The notes beneath the pieces were generated by a model, which had not been told where the DNA came from, did no database searches, and worked only from the letters and a program-made list of their open reading frames with translations. The translations under genes and the position numbers were made by a program. From Zygnema cylindricum (lineage: Eukaryota > Streptophyta > Zygnematophyceae > Zygnematales > Zygnemataceae): a stretch of 64,000 nucleotides of DNA. Numbering within the stretch: position 1 is the stretch's first letter; every line of letters begins with the position of its first letter. Location: NCBI GenBank assembly GCA_037447655.1, contig JBBHKE010000108.1, positions 82,519-146,518 of the forward strand, in the 5' to 3' direction. Positions 35,446-46,191 of the stretch are shown here, one piece after another.

Positions 35446-38400
35446 ATGATGATAGGAGCTATATGCGAAAAAAGGTTTTGGGGGATAGTGAGTGGACAGT
35501 TGGGGCGTCCATCAAGTCTTGGAATCCCTCCTGGGTTTGGAGGAAGCAGATTCACCAGGAAAGAGGATCCACTTTCAACGGAGGAAACAAAGGAAAAATA
35601 GGTGGTGGACAAAGGAAAGGAGAAGGAGGCGATCACACCAATAGCAACAGGTTCGGCATTCATGTCACCTACTCCGAGGAACGAGGAGAATGATACTGAA
35701 ACTTGGGACGTCAACAATATGGCGGCAAAGCACTTCATCCTACGCCATCACTGAAGGACTTGCATGTCCTCATTTGCAGGTAGAAAGGGCATCCGATCTT
35801 TGGATGGCTCTCATAGAGATGTACCAAAGTGGTACGATTAATCAACAACAGTTGGCTGATCAGAAAGTTAAGGAGTATGTATAGAAAGGGGGGAAGATGT
35901 TGGATTTTTGCAATGAGCTTGCTACACTCTTCATGGAGCTAACAAGTGCGGGAAAAGATTTTAGTGAAAAAGAAAAGGTTAACTGTTTACTGATGAAGTT
36001 ACCCGATGAGTTCGAGAACATAGTCAACCGTGTGCAAGACTTGCCGGACTCAAGGTGGATATGGAACTCAGTGGTAGGGATGATTCTCATTCGAGAGAAT
36101 ACGATTGAGATCCGAAGGGGAGGAAAGAGTGGGCAAGCCTTGATAACTTCGACCGATTGGAGGAACGAGGATTCCCGAAAACCGGTCGGAAACTATAAGG
36201 GGAGGGAGCAGAAAAATGAGACGGACGAGTTTGGACCAAGGGCTCCCAAAGGTTTATGTTATTTTTGTTAGAAACCTGGGCACTATATGGCAGAGTGCAC
36301 TAAGCTAACTGAGCTTCGGTTAAAGGAGAAGCAGATCGATGGTACCCCGAGAGGAAAGAAAAAGTCCCTTGTGACACAGGTACATGAGGCAGAATCCGAG
36401 GACCAGGACGATGAGCTTCTTTTAGATGAGGAGTTGGAGGCGAAAAACGAGGTCGAAATTCCACGAAGGCAGAAATGTGCTTACGGTGGATTGAAAGGTG
36501 AAGCAGGCTGGATTATAGATTCAGGTGCCTCCATGCACATGTGTAAGGATAGGCACCTATTCACTAAGATAAGAAAGATTCCCACCGTAGAGATAGAGTA
36601 CGCGGATGGGAGGATAGTCACCACTACTCTTGTAGGATCGGTAGATTTGAAAGTGTTAGAAGAAGGAAAGACATCCATAGTAACATTCTCGGATGTATTG
36701 TTTATTCCGGAGCTGAACAAAAACCTCATCTCTATTTCTGTATTAGATGATAATGGTTTTTTTACTAGCACTAGGGAAGGAGTCTTTACTGCTAGTTTTG
36801 AGGAGGATGTCTATTTCATTGCTGAGAAAGGTAGCCAAGGGATGTTTAGGCTTGTTTTAAGTAATGAAATGAAGAAACTTTATTATGCTGGTGTTCATGA
36901 TATTATGATGTGGCATAAGAGGCTTCGGCATGTGAATCTAGACAAGTTAAGAGAGATGAAAAAGATGGGAGTGGTGGAAGGAATTAAGTTCAGTGAGAGT
37001 GATAATATAAGTGATTTTAATGGATGTGCTCAAGGTAAAAAACACAGATTACCCTTTCCTAAAACAACCACCTATAAAGGAGAAAAAATTATAGATCTAG
37101 TACACACAGATATTTGGGGACCAGCTAAAGTGCCCTCACCGGGGGGGAAGAGATTTATGATGACTATCACTGATGATTGGTCTCGGTATTCCCGAGTGTA
37201 TTTTTTGAAAAACAAGTCAGAAGCTCAAGATTGTTTTGGACAATATAAAGCATGGAGTGAAAAACTCTATGAAACTCCAATCAAGAGAGTAAGGAGTGAC
37301 AATGGTGGGGAGTATACTTCTAACCAGTTTGAAGATTTTCTGAGGAAAGATGGAGTCCAACACCAAAAGACAGTTCCAGAAAACCCGGAATAGTTTGGGG
37401 TAGCTGAAAGGTTAAATAGAACACTAAGTGATAGTGCTAGAAGTATGTTGTCAGATAAAAAGATAGGAAAAAGGTTTTGGGCAGAAACAATGAACTGTGC
37501 TAATTACCTCAAAAATAGAGTTGTTACTTCAGCTATAAAAGATCAAACACCTTATGAGAGATGGATAGGCCGGAAACCAGACATATCTCACTTAAAGGTT
37601 TTCGGCAGTTAAGTTTTCAGTCTAGATACAGATCGGTCTAATTGGAAGCTATATCCTAAAGGAAAATCGGGATACTTATTAGGATATGATGAGGATCTTA
37701 AAGGATATAGAGTTTACGATCTAAAAAGAGAAGATATAATCTTAGTAAAGCATCTAGTAGTTATGGATGAAGGAAAGTCTAGGGATAATTTCAAGTATAC
37801 AAAGTCAGTAAAAATCAGATTTGAGTCAGAAAATTCTGATGACATTGAGCTTCCTAACTATCCAGGTTTTAGAGAAGATGACATTCTTGCAGGTACAAAT
37901 CAGACCGAAAAGGACTCAGCTATGGAAACTCCAGTGACAACTCTACCCGAAACGGAAGACGTGGTGGAAATTGATTCGGAATCAAGGGATAGGGGAGAAG
38001 CCGAGTTTGTTCGAAAGAATCCATGAGAACCATCTATTCCGGCCTCAGATTTTGAGGGGGGAAAGAGAAGTGGCAAAAGACTGCAAGAAAAACAGGTTAA
38101 TAACAAGGTAACTAAACTATCTCATCAAGATGAACCTCAAACTTATAGAGAGGTGATGACTTTTCCAGAAAGAAACCTGTGGAAGACAACCATCAATGAG
38201 GAGATGGCCTCAATTATGGCAGCCGATACTTGGGAGCTGGTGGATTGTCCACCTAACCGAAAAACAATCGGTTGTAAGTGGGTTTTCAAATTAAAACTGA
38301 ACCCAGATAACACAATCGAACGCTAGAAGGTCCGATTAGTGGCAAAGGGATTTACACAAAAAGAGGGAATTGACTATGAGGAAACCTTTGCCCCGGTGGT

Positions 38401-39718
38401 CAGATTTCCCTCCGTCCGCATACTTGTCAGCCTGGCAGCAGCAGAAGACATGGAAGTGCACCAGATGGACATCAAGACAGCCTTTTTGCATGGAGAATTG
38501 GAAGAGGAGATCTTCATGCGACAACCCGAAGGGTTTGTGGAGGAAGGAGAGGAGAGTAAGGTATGCCGGCTGATTAAATCTCTTTATGGTTTGAAACAGG
38601 CGCCTCGACAGTGGAATAAGAAGCTTGATGAGTTTCTTACCGGTCCGGGATATATCTGGGTCAGCTCAGATCACTCAATCTATGTTTTCGAAAATGAGGA
38701 AGGTTTTATATCTATTGCAATTTATGTTGATGATTTGCTTATTTTAAGTAAATCAATGGAAAAAATTAATAAACTAAAAACCAATCTTAAGGGGAGATTT
38801 GAAATGAAGGATATGGGAGAAGCAAAATATATTTTGGGAATTCAAGTAGAAAGAGACCGAAAAAGGAAGATTATAAGATTGACTCAAAAGGAAGGAATAG
38901 GGAACATGCTTGAAAATTTTCAAATAGATAAAGCTAATATTTGTACAACTCCAATGGAGTTGAAGAAGGGAAGTGAGGGGAGTGAGGAAGAAGGAGTCAT
39001 AGTCTTTGACGAGGAATTATCTCCTAAAGAACAGAAGTTTATGCAGACTATTCCTTGCAGGCAAGTAGTGGGAAGTCTAATCTATTTTATGAATTGTACC
39101 CGGCCGAATTTAGCTGCAGCTGTAGGAGTGCTGAGTAGAAGTCTAAATGCTCCCACTAAGAGGGGTTGGGAGGCAGCTAAGAGAGCCTTTAGATATTTGA
39201 TAGGAACTAGGGATCTATGGTTGCATTTGGGTTGGGAGAATACTGATATCACTACTTGGAGTGATGCCAGTTATGGTGATGCTCCGATGATGAGATGCAA
39301 TTCTGGATATGTATTATATGTGGGTGATGGGGCTTGCTGTTGGAGTAGCAAACAACAAAAAGTTATCGCTCAGTCCACCATGGAGGCTGAGTATATGGCC
39401 TCTTGCTCTGCTGTAAAAGAATTGGTGTGGGCCAAGTCTTTGCTTGGTGAGCTTGGTCACCTTAAGAGTGGTGTGCATAATTTTTTTTGTGATAATCAGG
39501 CAGCAATCACTATTTGTGCCAATCCTAAACATCATCTTAAAGCCAAACACATGGACATAAGACTCAGCTTTGTTAGAGAGAAAGTAGAAAACAAAATAAT
39601 CAGTTTAGAGTACCGACCAGATAGTGAGATGGTAGCAGATATGATGACCAAACCTGTGCCTTCCCCTAAGCTAATTTTCTGCAGGGAGAAGTGTGGTCTG
39701 AAATTAAAGATTGACTAG
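35446..39718 (+). pseudogene. copia gag-pol, inactivated by stops
   Basis: Gag starts near 35446 and has a stop and a frameshift before about 35750. From there a single frame runs to the TAG after 39715, broken only by stops at 35882, 36269 (inside the CCHC knuckle), 37391, 37610, 38024 and 38324. Domains in order: gag CCHC (CYFC...KPGHYMAEC); protease active site WIIDSGASMHMC; GAG-pre-integrase (WHKRLRHVN, where the first Cys of the HHCC pair reads Phe, FNGC); integrase core (HTDIWG, SDNGGEY, VAERLNRTL); RT with KGFTQKEGIDYEETFAPV, MDIKTAFLHGEL and IYVDDLLIL; RNase H (WSDASYGD, STMEAEYMA, DNQAAI, KHMDIRLSFVRE). The length suits a copia polyprotein. Not functional as it stands. Confidence 0.93.
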
Positions 39719-39731
39719 AAAATAATGGGAG

Positions 39732-40785
39732 TGTAGAAATTAATGGTCCATTTAAAGTATTTTCTAGGTCTAAATAGAAATATAGAAATTAGCCGAGGCA
39801 GTCTACCTCTAACTTCTCTCTCCAACTCTCAAACTTGTCGTAGTCACTGAGAAATTGGAGAGGGAGCTAGAGCCATGGCTACCTAGGCTATCCAGAGGTT
39901 TACGAGAAATATATATTAGTTAGGGGTTTATTTACTAAAATTTATGTGTCGGCCACGAGATTTGATCGTGGTACCTACCGGACGGCATACAGCCGGTAGC
40001 CTGTAGCCTTAGGCGTTCAGTCTTCAACTAGTGTTACGTATGATATGGTTTGATATTTAGTTAAACATTCATACATACAATAGTTCATTTAACTGAAACT
40101 GTTTACGGGAGACATAGATCCAGTAATGTAACAGTACGGATTACTGTACGGATAAGAAACCAATACCGCGCATTTATTTCTTTAATGAAACGAATACCGC
40201 GCATGTATTTATTACGGCTACGATTAAATGTGAATTTAATTGGACGGCCAGAAATAACGCCGAGATCGCGGAAGAGGATTTCGGCGGTTTTTGGTCATCG
40301 CCACATCGGATAACACGTGGCGGAATGAAATTGGATCGCGGCATCTCAGAGGATTAAGGGAGCGAATGTGGACATACCACGTGTCAACATTTAGGCCATG
40401 TCGTACACTCTCCGTACGGAAAGTACATTAGCAGTTGTACTTTTGTGTACGGAACTGTAATCTGATTGGCTCCCTATATCAGTAGATAGAGTCTGTGAGA
40501 GAGATAGAACTTAGAAAAATTAGGAGATAGTACCCTCTCTCCCTGAGAGCTTTTGTACAAAAGGTCAACTTTGACCCTCCATAACTTACTGCTCAAGGGA
40601 GCAAATTCAAAGATTCTTTTTGCTATCGACTCATAGGAGTCTTGCCTTTATAGGGGTGAAGGTGGACATAGTTATTGCCTGCTAGGGTGGCAGTTGTTTT
40701 GCTGAAACACAAACGGGTTAGGGTTATCCTAGAGGTTTTTTGAAAGCTTTCCACTCTGAGGACTTATGGAGGTCTCAGAGTTTCA
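39732..40785 (+). repeat. copia 3' LTR
   Basis: Pairs with 34327-35381. Preceded by a short purine-rich AAATAATGGGAG, the likely polypurine tract. The antisense tRNA-like module is at 39949-40030. Confidence 0.95.
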
Positions 40786-40790
40786 TTATC

Positions 40791-41403
40791 CATCAATGGA
40801 GGTGAAACAAATTATGAAGCCCTACAGGTATTGGAAGAGCGGAAGACATCGTTTATAGGCAGATAAGAGATGGCCTATAGACTCATGTATGCCACCGGCT
40901 TTGTACTCGATCCCGAGTACAAAAGTAAAACTTATGGGCAGAATAAAAATGCGATAATAATGGAAGGCTTTGAGACGATGCTTCAAAAAATGTTACCAAA
41001 TGTGGAGGAACAAACCAAGGCGCGCTTTGAATTGTCTAAATACAAAGGTTTCGTGGGTGTTTTTGGAAGGGATGTAACAAAGCTTGTGCTAGGAAGATGC
41101 CAGGGTGGAAATGGTGGCAAGAGTTTAGGGTTGTCACCCCGATCTTGCAGAAGGTAGGAACTAGAATCCTTGCCCAATGCTTAGTTGTCAGCCCATGTGA
41201 GACGAATTGGTCAACCTATGACCATATTCACTCTAAGAAAAGAAACACGCTCACAGCTAATAGGGCCAAGGATCTGGTATGGGCCTTTAGCAATATTAGA
41301 TTGTTACACAAGACCAGGGATATCAGCTATGAAGGGGCCATGGTAGCATGGGAGGAAGAGAAAGGGAAGGTAGGGGAGAGAGCGGAGGTAAGGGAGGGGG
41401 TTT
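40791..41403 (+). pseudogene. hAT transposase, 3' part (dimerisation domain)
   Basis: Continuation of the gene interrupted at 34327. YATGFVLDPEYKSK (from about 40884), then, after a frameshift near 41090, WWQEFRVVTPILQKVGTRIL, CETNWSTYDHIHSKKRNTLT and ANRAKDLVWAFSNIRLL. This is the hAT C-terminal dimerisation block with its conserved W and HSKKRN. Truncated or flanked by the LTR starting at 41404. Confidence 0.85.
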
Positions 41404-42356
41404 TGCAACTCTGATACCTCCTTGGATGACCTCAACCCCTTGGTCTTTGTATGAGTATAGCTGACACCCTGACAGTATACAAACTAACCAAAGTGCACCC
41501 CTTGAAAGAGCTGACTCCCTTGAGTCTGCCGCAAAAAGAATCCTTGAATTTGCTCCCCTGAGCAGTAAATTATCAATGGTCAAAGATGACTTTTTTTATA
41601 CAGAAGCTCTCTGAAAGAGAGGCGGCTACCTCTAATTTTCTAAATCCTAAACCTTTCTCTCAACCCTCTACTACTGATGTATCGAGCCAATCAATTTAGT
41701 GTACAATACCGAAAGGTATTTGGTCCGGAGTACTTTCTGTACGGCCATTGTACGACATGGCCAGAAAGACGACGCCTGCCATATCCGGGTTCGCCATAGT
41801 ATGTCCCGAAGATGCCGTCATCCAATGACATGCTGCCACGTGTCACCCGGTGTGGCTATGACCGCAAACCGCCAAATCGACCATTCCGCGATGACGGCTT
41901 TTTTCTCCGCAAATAGATTGATGTCGGCCTTAATTTATAGCCGTTAAAAATACAAGCAGTACTTTTTGGTGTAATTCTATTTAACTGTGTCTGTGTGATT
42001 GTGGTTTGTTTATCAGTAAACTGAACTTCTCTATTTTGTCATCTTTAAGTAACTATCGTACCCTATATAATTTAGCACTGGTCTTAGACTACGGGGTAAG
42101 ACTAACGGCTACTTGGACGGACGGTAGGTACCAGGATCTAATCCTGGGTCCGTCAATCCTTTTTGGTAAGTTTACCAAGGATCTGCCTTTTAACTCTGGA
42201 AGGAGCATAGACATCCATGGTTCTAGCTTCCTCTCTAGCCTTCAGTGACTATGACAATTATGAAGGTTAGAGAGAGAAGCTAGAAGCAGGATGCCTCTGC
42301 TTTTTCCTGCTCTTAATTAAATCAATTAAATAACCTAGAAAATTCCTTTAATTTCA
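41404..42356 (-). repeat. Solo LTR of the copia family (minus orientation)
   Basis: Begins TGCAACTCTGATACCTCC, a variant of TGAAACTCTGAGACCTCC, and ends AATTTCA. Contains CCCTTGAGTCTGCCGCAAAAAG, GTACTTTCTGTACGGCC, CACGTGTCA, the tRNA-like module (42079-42157, B box GGATCTAATCC) and CCATGG. No clear target duplication; borders approximate. Confidence 0.75.
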
Positions 42357-43580
42357 CCTTGTTTTTTATGAAGACATGTTAGACATAGATTTGGAGTAAA
42401 GAGATTTGCACTAAGGAGAGATAAAGGAGAGATGTCTTGTCAGTGCCTACAACAAGTCCAGATAATTTTAATGTGAAAACAAAACCATGTCCTACAAGTT
42501 AATGCAAAGATGATTATTTTGTGCTTTAATGTGAACTTGTCATTTTTCATTGTTCGCATGGTGTAACATTCGTCAAGTCAATAGAAAAATAGTATTTTTT
42601 TCTTCCATGTGAACTTGTATTTTTTCATTATTGCCATGTTATAATAAGGCCATGTTGAATCAGCGACAAAGCAGCCTGGTTGTTAGTCCCTATAGTAGTC
42701 CAACGGTGATACCGCTTCGCCGCTGGTTCAACAACCAACAACGAAACAGTTTGGTCGCTTGTTTAGCAGCCTGGTTGCTAGTTCAACGCCGTGGTTGCCG
42801 CGTCGCTGGTTTTTTCATTTCACTAATTTTTAGAGTATGCCGTATCGAAAATTTGAAATTTGAAACTTTCAAAAATCAAAAATTGTACTGAAATGTACTA
42901 GTACATAGTCAGGTACACATTTTATAACATTGTTTTCATCGTTAAATGCGTATCGTGCGTAGTATTTGCGCGTTTATGTCGTGAATATTATGCGCACGGG
43001 ACAACTATGCAATTTTCTCTACTGTATGTGCCATATATTTGTACCTTTTTGTCATTAGAGTAGTGAATGCAAAAATGTCACCTCTTAGACTTCCGTCTTT
43101 TCATCGTTAGTGTATTACCAAATATGCAAGGATAAAAGCCGATGATTAACGACTGATTTTAGCATCGACTTTCGATTCACTGTACGTTTGACCCAAAATA
43201 AGCGACGACCGACAAGTAACAAAAATTGTAATCGATCGGCGTGATGTCGTCAACAAGCCAAAAACCGCATAGACATTCGTCAACGCTACTAGAAAGATGA
43301 CGTCGAGGGTGACCAAGTGCCTCCGAAAAGGTTAAGGGTTCCAAATAGTCGGTGGTGGCAGCGCCGGCTCGCAACTAGATGAAAGGATGTCTTACTCCCC
43401 TCCGCTAAAAATCGGAATACAACCGATAGACACAAGAGAGGGAAATTGGGAGAGGAGAGAACGCGAAGGGAAAGTGGAGAGGGAGAAAGAGGGAAAGGGA
43501 AAGGGGAAGGAAGAAGGAAGATATTGAGAGAAAACCAAAAGGACAGGGAAAGAGTGAGATACGTGAGAGAAAAACCAGCT
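42357..43580. other. Upstream region of the G8 gene
   Basis: No exon recognised. Two CAGCCTGGTTG repeats at 42671 and 42768 within a CGCTGGTTCAAC-rich patch. A polypurine stretch (43431-43560, GAGAGGG/GGGAAAG) lies directly upstream of the candidate start codon and may be promoter or 5' UTR. Confidence 0.45.
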
Positions 43581-44726
43581 ATGTTTTTCAGTAATGGTTC
43601 CTGGTTTACAGCTCTGGCCATGGCCGTGGTGGTAGCTGTTGAGTGAGAGAGGAAAAGGATCTCTTGGTCTAGCTACCGACATTTTTAAGTCTCCGTGCCC
43701 TCCCATCGTGAACCCTGGTATGCCTTCCAGATTTTCTCTCTTGATAAGAGGATTTTTTTTTGTTTTTGCAATCCAAAAAAAGAATTAAACCATGTGTACC
43801 ATTATTTCCCTTATGTAGATTACCAGCTTTGGAGCTCACCTACCACGTGGCCCAATAGCGTGGTACCTAGAATCAGTGAAAGAGTGAATCTGGACGTTGT
43901 AGTTCTTGCGGCGTGGCAGTGCTCTTCGATTTACCAAAAAATACAATTGGGGTTCTTCAAATCCAGTGCCTTCTCAGGTGCGGTTCTATGTGGTGAAACT
44001 CTGAGACCTCCATTGGCCCTCAGAGTATGCAGATCCAAAAGAAGCTAATCTAGATAGTGCCGACTCCAAGTTAATATAAACCCAAGTGACTGACCCCTTG
44101 ACAGTCAGAACCCCAATATAGATTCACCCCTGTGAAATAACACTTTCTGTGTGCTCAGTTCCACCACAGAATGCAAAGTTAGAATATGAGATTTGGACAC
44201 ATTCACCCACTTTGACTTTCCCTTAGAAATACAGCCAACTTGGCAGACAAAAACTCTGACCGACTACACCCCTGTGTAGCCTAGACTCCCCTGAGTCCGC
44301 AGCAAAAAGAATCACTGAAAATGGTCAAGTAAATTAATAGTTATGGCTGGCCAAAGTTTGCCATTTATACAGGGTGCTCTCTGGGAGAGGCAGCTGCCTA
44401 CCCAAAATTTTCTAAGTCCTATACCCTCTCTAAAACTCTATCTACTGAAGTACGGCACCAATCAAATTAGTGTGTCGTACAGAAAAGTACAGGTGCCGGT
44501 GTACTTTCTGTACGGCCATTGTACGACATGGCCAAAATGTCGACACGTGTCAAATCATGATTAGTTCCTGTAATCTCCGGAATTCCCGTAGTCCAATGTT
44601 ATCACGCCACGTGTCACATGACCTGACAAAGACCGTAAAACGCCAAAAATGCCTTTTCCGTGATCGCGGCGCCTATCGTGGCCGTCCGATCAAGACCGGC
44701 TATAATCATAGCCGCTGAAATTCGAC

Positions 44727-44819
44727 GCGCGGTATTTGTTTCGCTATCGAAACAAATGCGCGGTATTTGTTTCGCTGTCGAAACAAATGCGCGGTATTTG
44801 TTTCGCTATCGAAACAAAT
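44727..44819. repeat. Three tandem copies of a 31-bp LTR unit
   Basis: Each unit starts GCGCGGTATTTGTTTCG and contains the inverted repeat ATTTGTTTCG / CGAAACAAAT. The paired LTR has the same array at 46628-46720. Other LTRs of the family have one or two units with variation. The array lies in LTR sequence just before the tRNA-like module. Confidence 0.93.
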
Positions 44820-45375
44820 GCGCGGTATCCGTTCTGCCCCCATTCCGTACTTCGTACTAAATTAAACTGTATCTATGTACTAAGTATCTAATAGCCGTTA
44901 AACGGATTAATCTACATATAACGATTTATATATTTGTCAAACCCTATATATCGTAATATCTGTTCTAGACATAACGGCTAGAGCTAACGGCTAACGCGGA
45001 TTGATGGACGGTAGGTACCAGGATCAATTCCTGGGTCCGTCAACTAACTTTTGGTAAGACTACATAATTTACCCCCTGTCTTCTCTAGAGAGCCTAGGCA
45101 GCCATGGCTCTAGCTCCCTATCCAGCCTTCAGTGACTACGACAAGTATGGGGGCTTGGAAAGGGGAGTTAGAGGCAGACCGCCTCAGCTCTTTTTCTATC
45201 CTAATACAGACCTATAAAATACTCAAATATCAACACTCCCCGTATTTTCTAGTCTATTTTTCTTTTAACTTCCACAAACAAGTAAACAAACACCCCCTCC
45301 TATTTTTCTTTTCTTTTTCCTTTTTCCTTTTCCTTTCATAAAACTTAAGTATTTAACACAGTGGATAAAATGAAC

Positions 45376-46191
45376 TTAAATGATAATTGTATCACATATT
45401 TTATTTAACATCCCATTTTTCTTAAACCCGAGCAAAGATTTTATCCACCTCTTCCCTTTTCCATCCACACTAAATCCACTTTCCCTCTTGAAATTCAAAC
45501 AACCAGCCCCATCCCCAACCTTCAACACATACCCGGATGATAACCCTTTTACAGGCACATCTTCACAAGAGACATCACACCAAGTAGTGATGTCAAATCC
45601 ATCCACCTCCAAATATTCCCAAAAACCACTAGTCCCCACTAAGTTCCTCATAAGATCTACATCTTCCGTAATCATATTTTTATCCATGATAATTACCCCA
45701 TTTTCTGAACTTCCCTCACTGTCTCCCATGGAATTCTTTCCACTATCACTTTCTATTTTAATTCCCAATAAATATTTCTCTTCTCCCCTATCTTTTAAAA
45801 CCCCCTCTAGAATTAATTCTCCCCTTTCCTCGGAATCCGTTGAAGTCTCCCTTTCCGACCAGTTTTCTGTTTCCAAAATATTTATGAAACTATCCTCAAT
45901 ATTTTGAACTTCTTCAAGTATCTCCTCTCTCTTTACTTCCCTTATACCTCCAAAAGCACACTGTTGCCTTCGTCCTATTTCTGTGTACTTTTCTCTCTTC
46001 CCCATTCTACCGATGTGAAGAAGCTCCAATTTTTCTTCATCCTCTTTCTCCTCTTCCTCTTCGTCCTCCTCATCCACATTCCAACTTCTAAGTTTTTCCA
46101 AACAAGGGCATTCCTCCATATAATGACCCGGTTCCCTACAAAAGAAGCAAACCCCTTTTTTCAAAGCTCCCGTGCCTTTTCCTCTCCCTCT
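45376..46191 (-). pseudogene. In-frame gag/RT/RNase H fusion remnant of copia
   Basis: An uninterrupted frame of about 270 codons without its own ATG at the upstream end. Contains the gag zinc knuckle CFFCREPGHYMEEC, an acidic spacer (DEEDEEEEEKEDEE), CAFGGI (aligning with CAYGGL before the protease), an RT-derived piece (KYLLGIKIESD), and RNase H-derived pieces (FDITTWCDVSCED, SSGYVLKVGDGAGC). Protease, integrase and most of RT are deleted, yet the joins keep the frame. Either a young deletion product or a sequence kept open by selection. Confidence 0.8.

Larger units (their letters stand above)
34327..40785 (+). mobile_element. Full-length Ty1/copia LTR retrotransposon inserted in a hAT gene
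   Basis: 5' LTR 34327-35381 and 3' LTR 39732-40785, both TGTAGAAATTAATGG...GAGTTTCA, with the 5-bp target duplication TTATC at 34322-34326 and 40786-40790. The internal order GAG, protease, integrase, RT, RNase H is diagnostic of copia. The LTRs differ by scattered substitutions and small indels, so the insertion is not recent. Nested inside the hAT transposase gene, hence younger than it. Confidence 0.97.
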
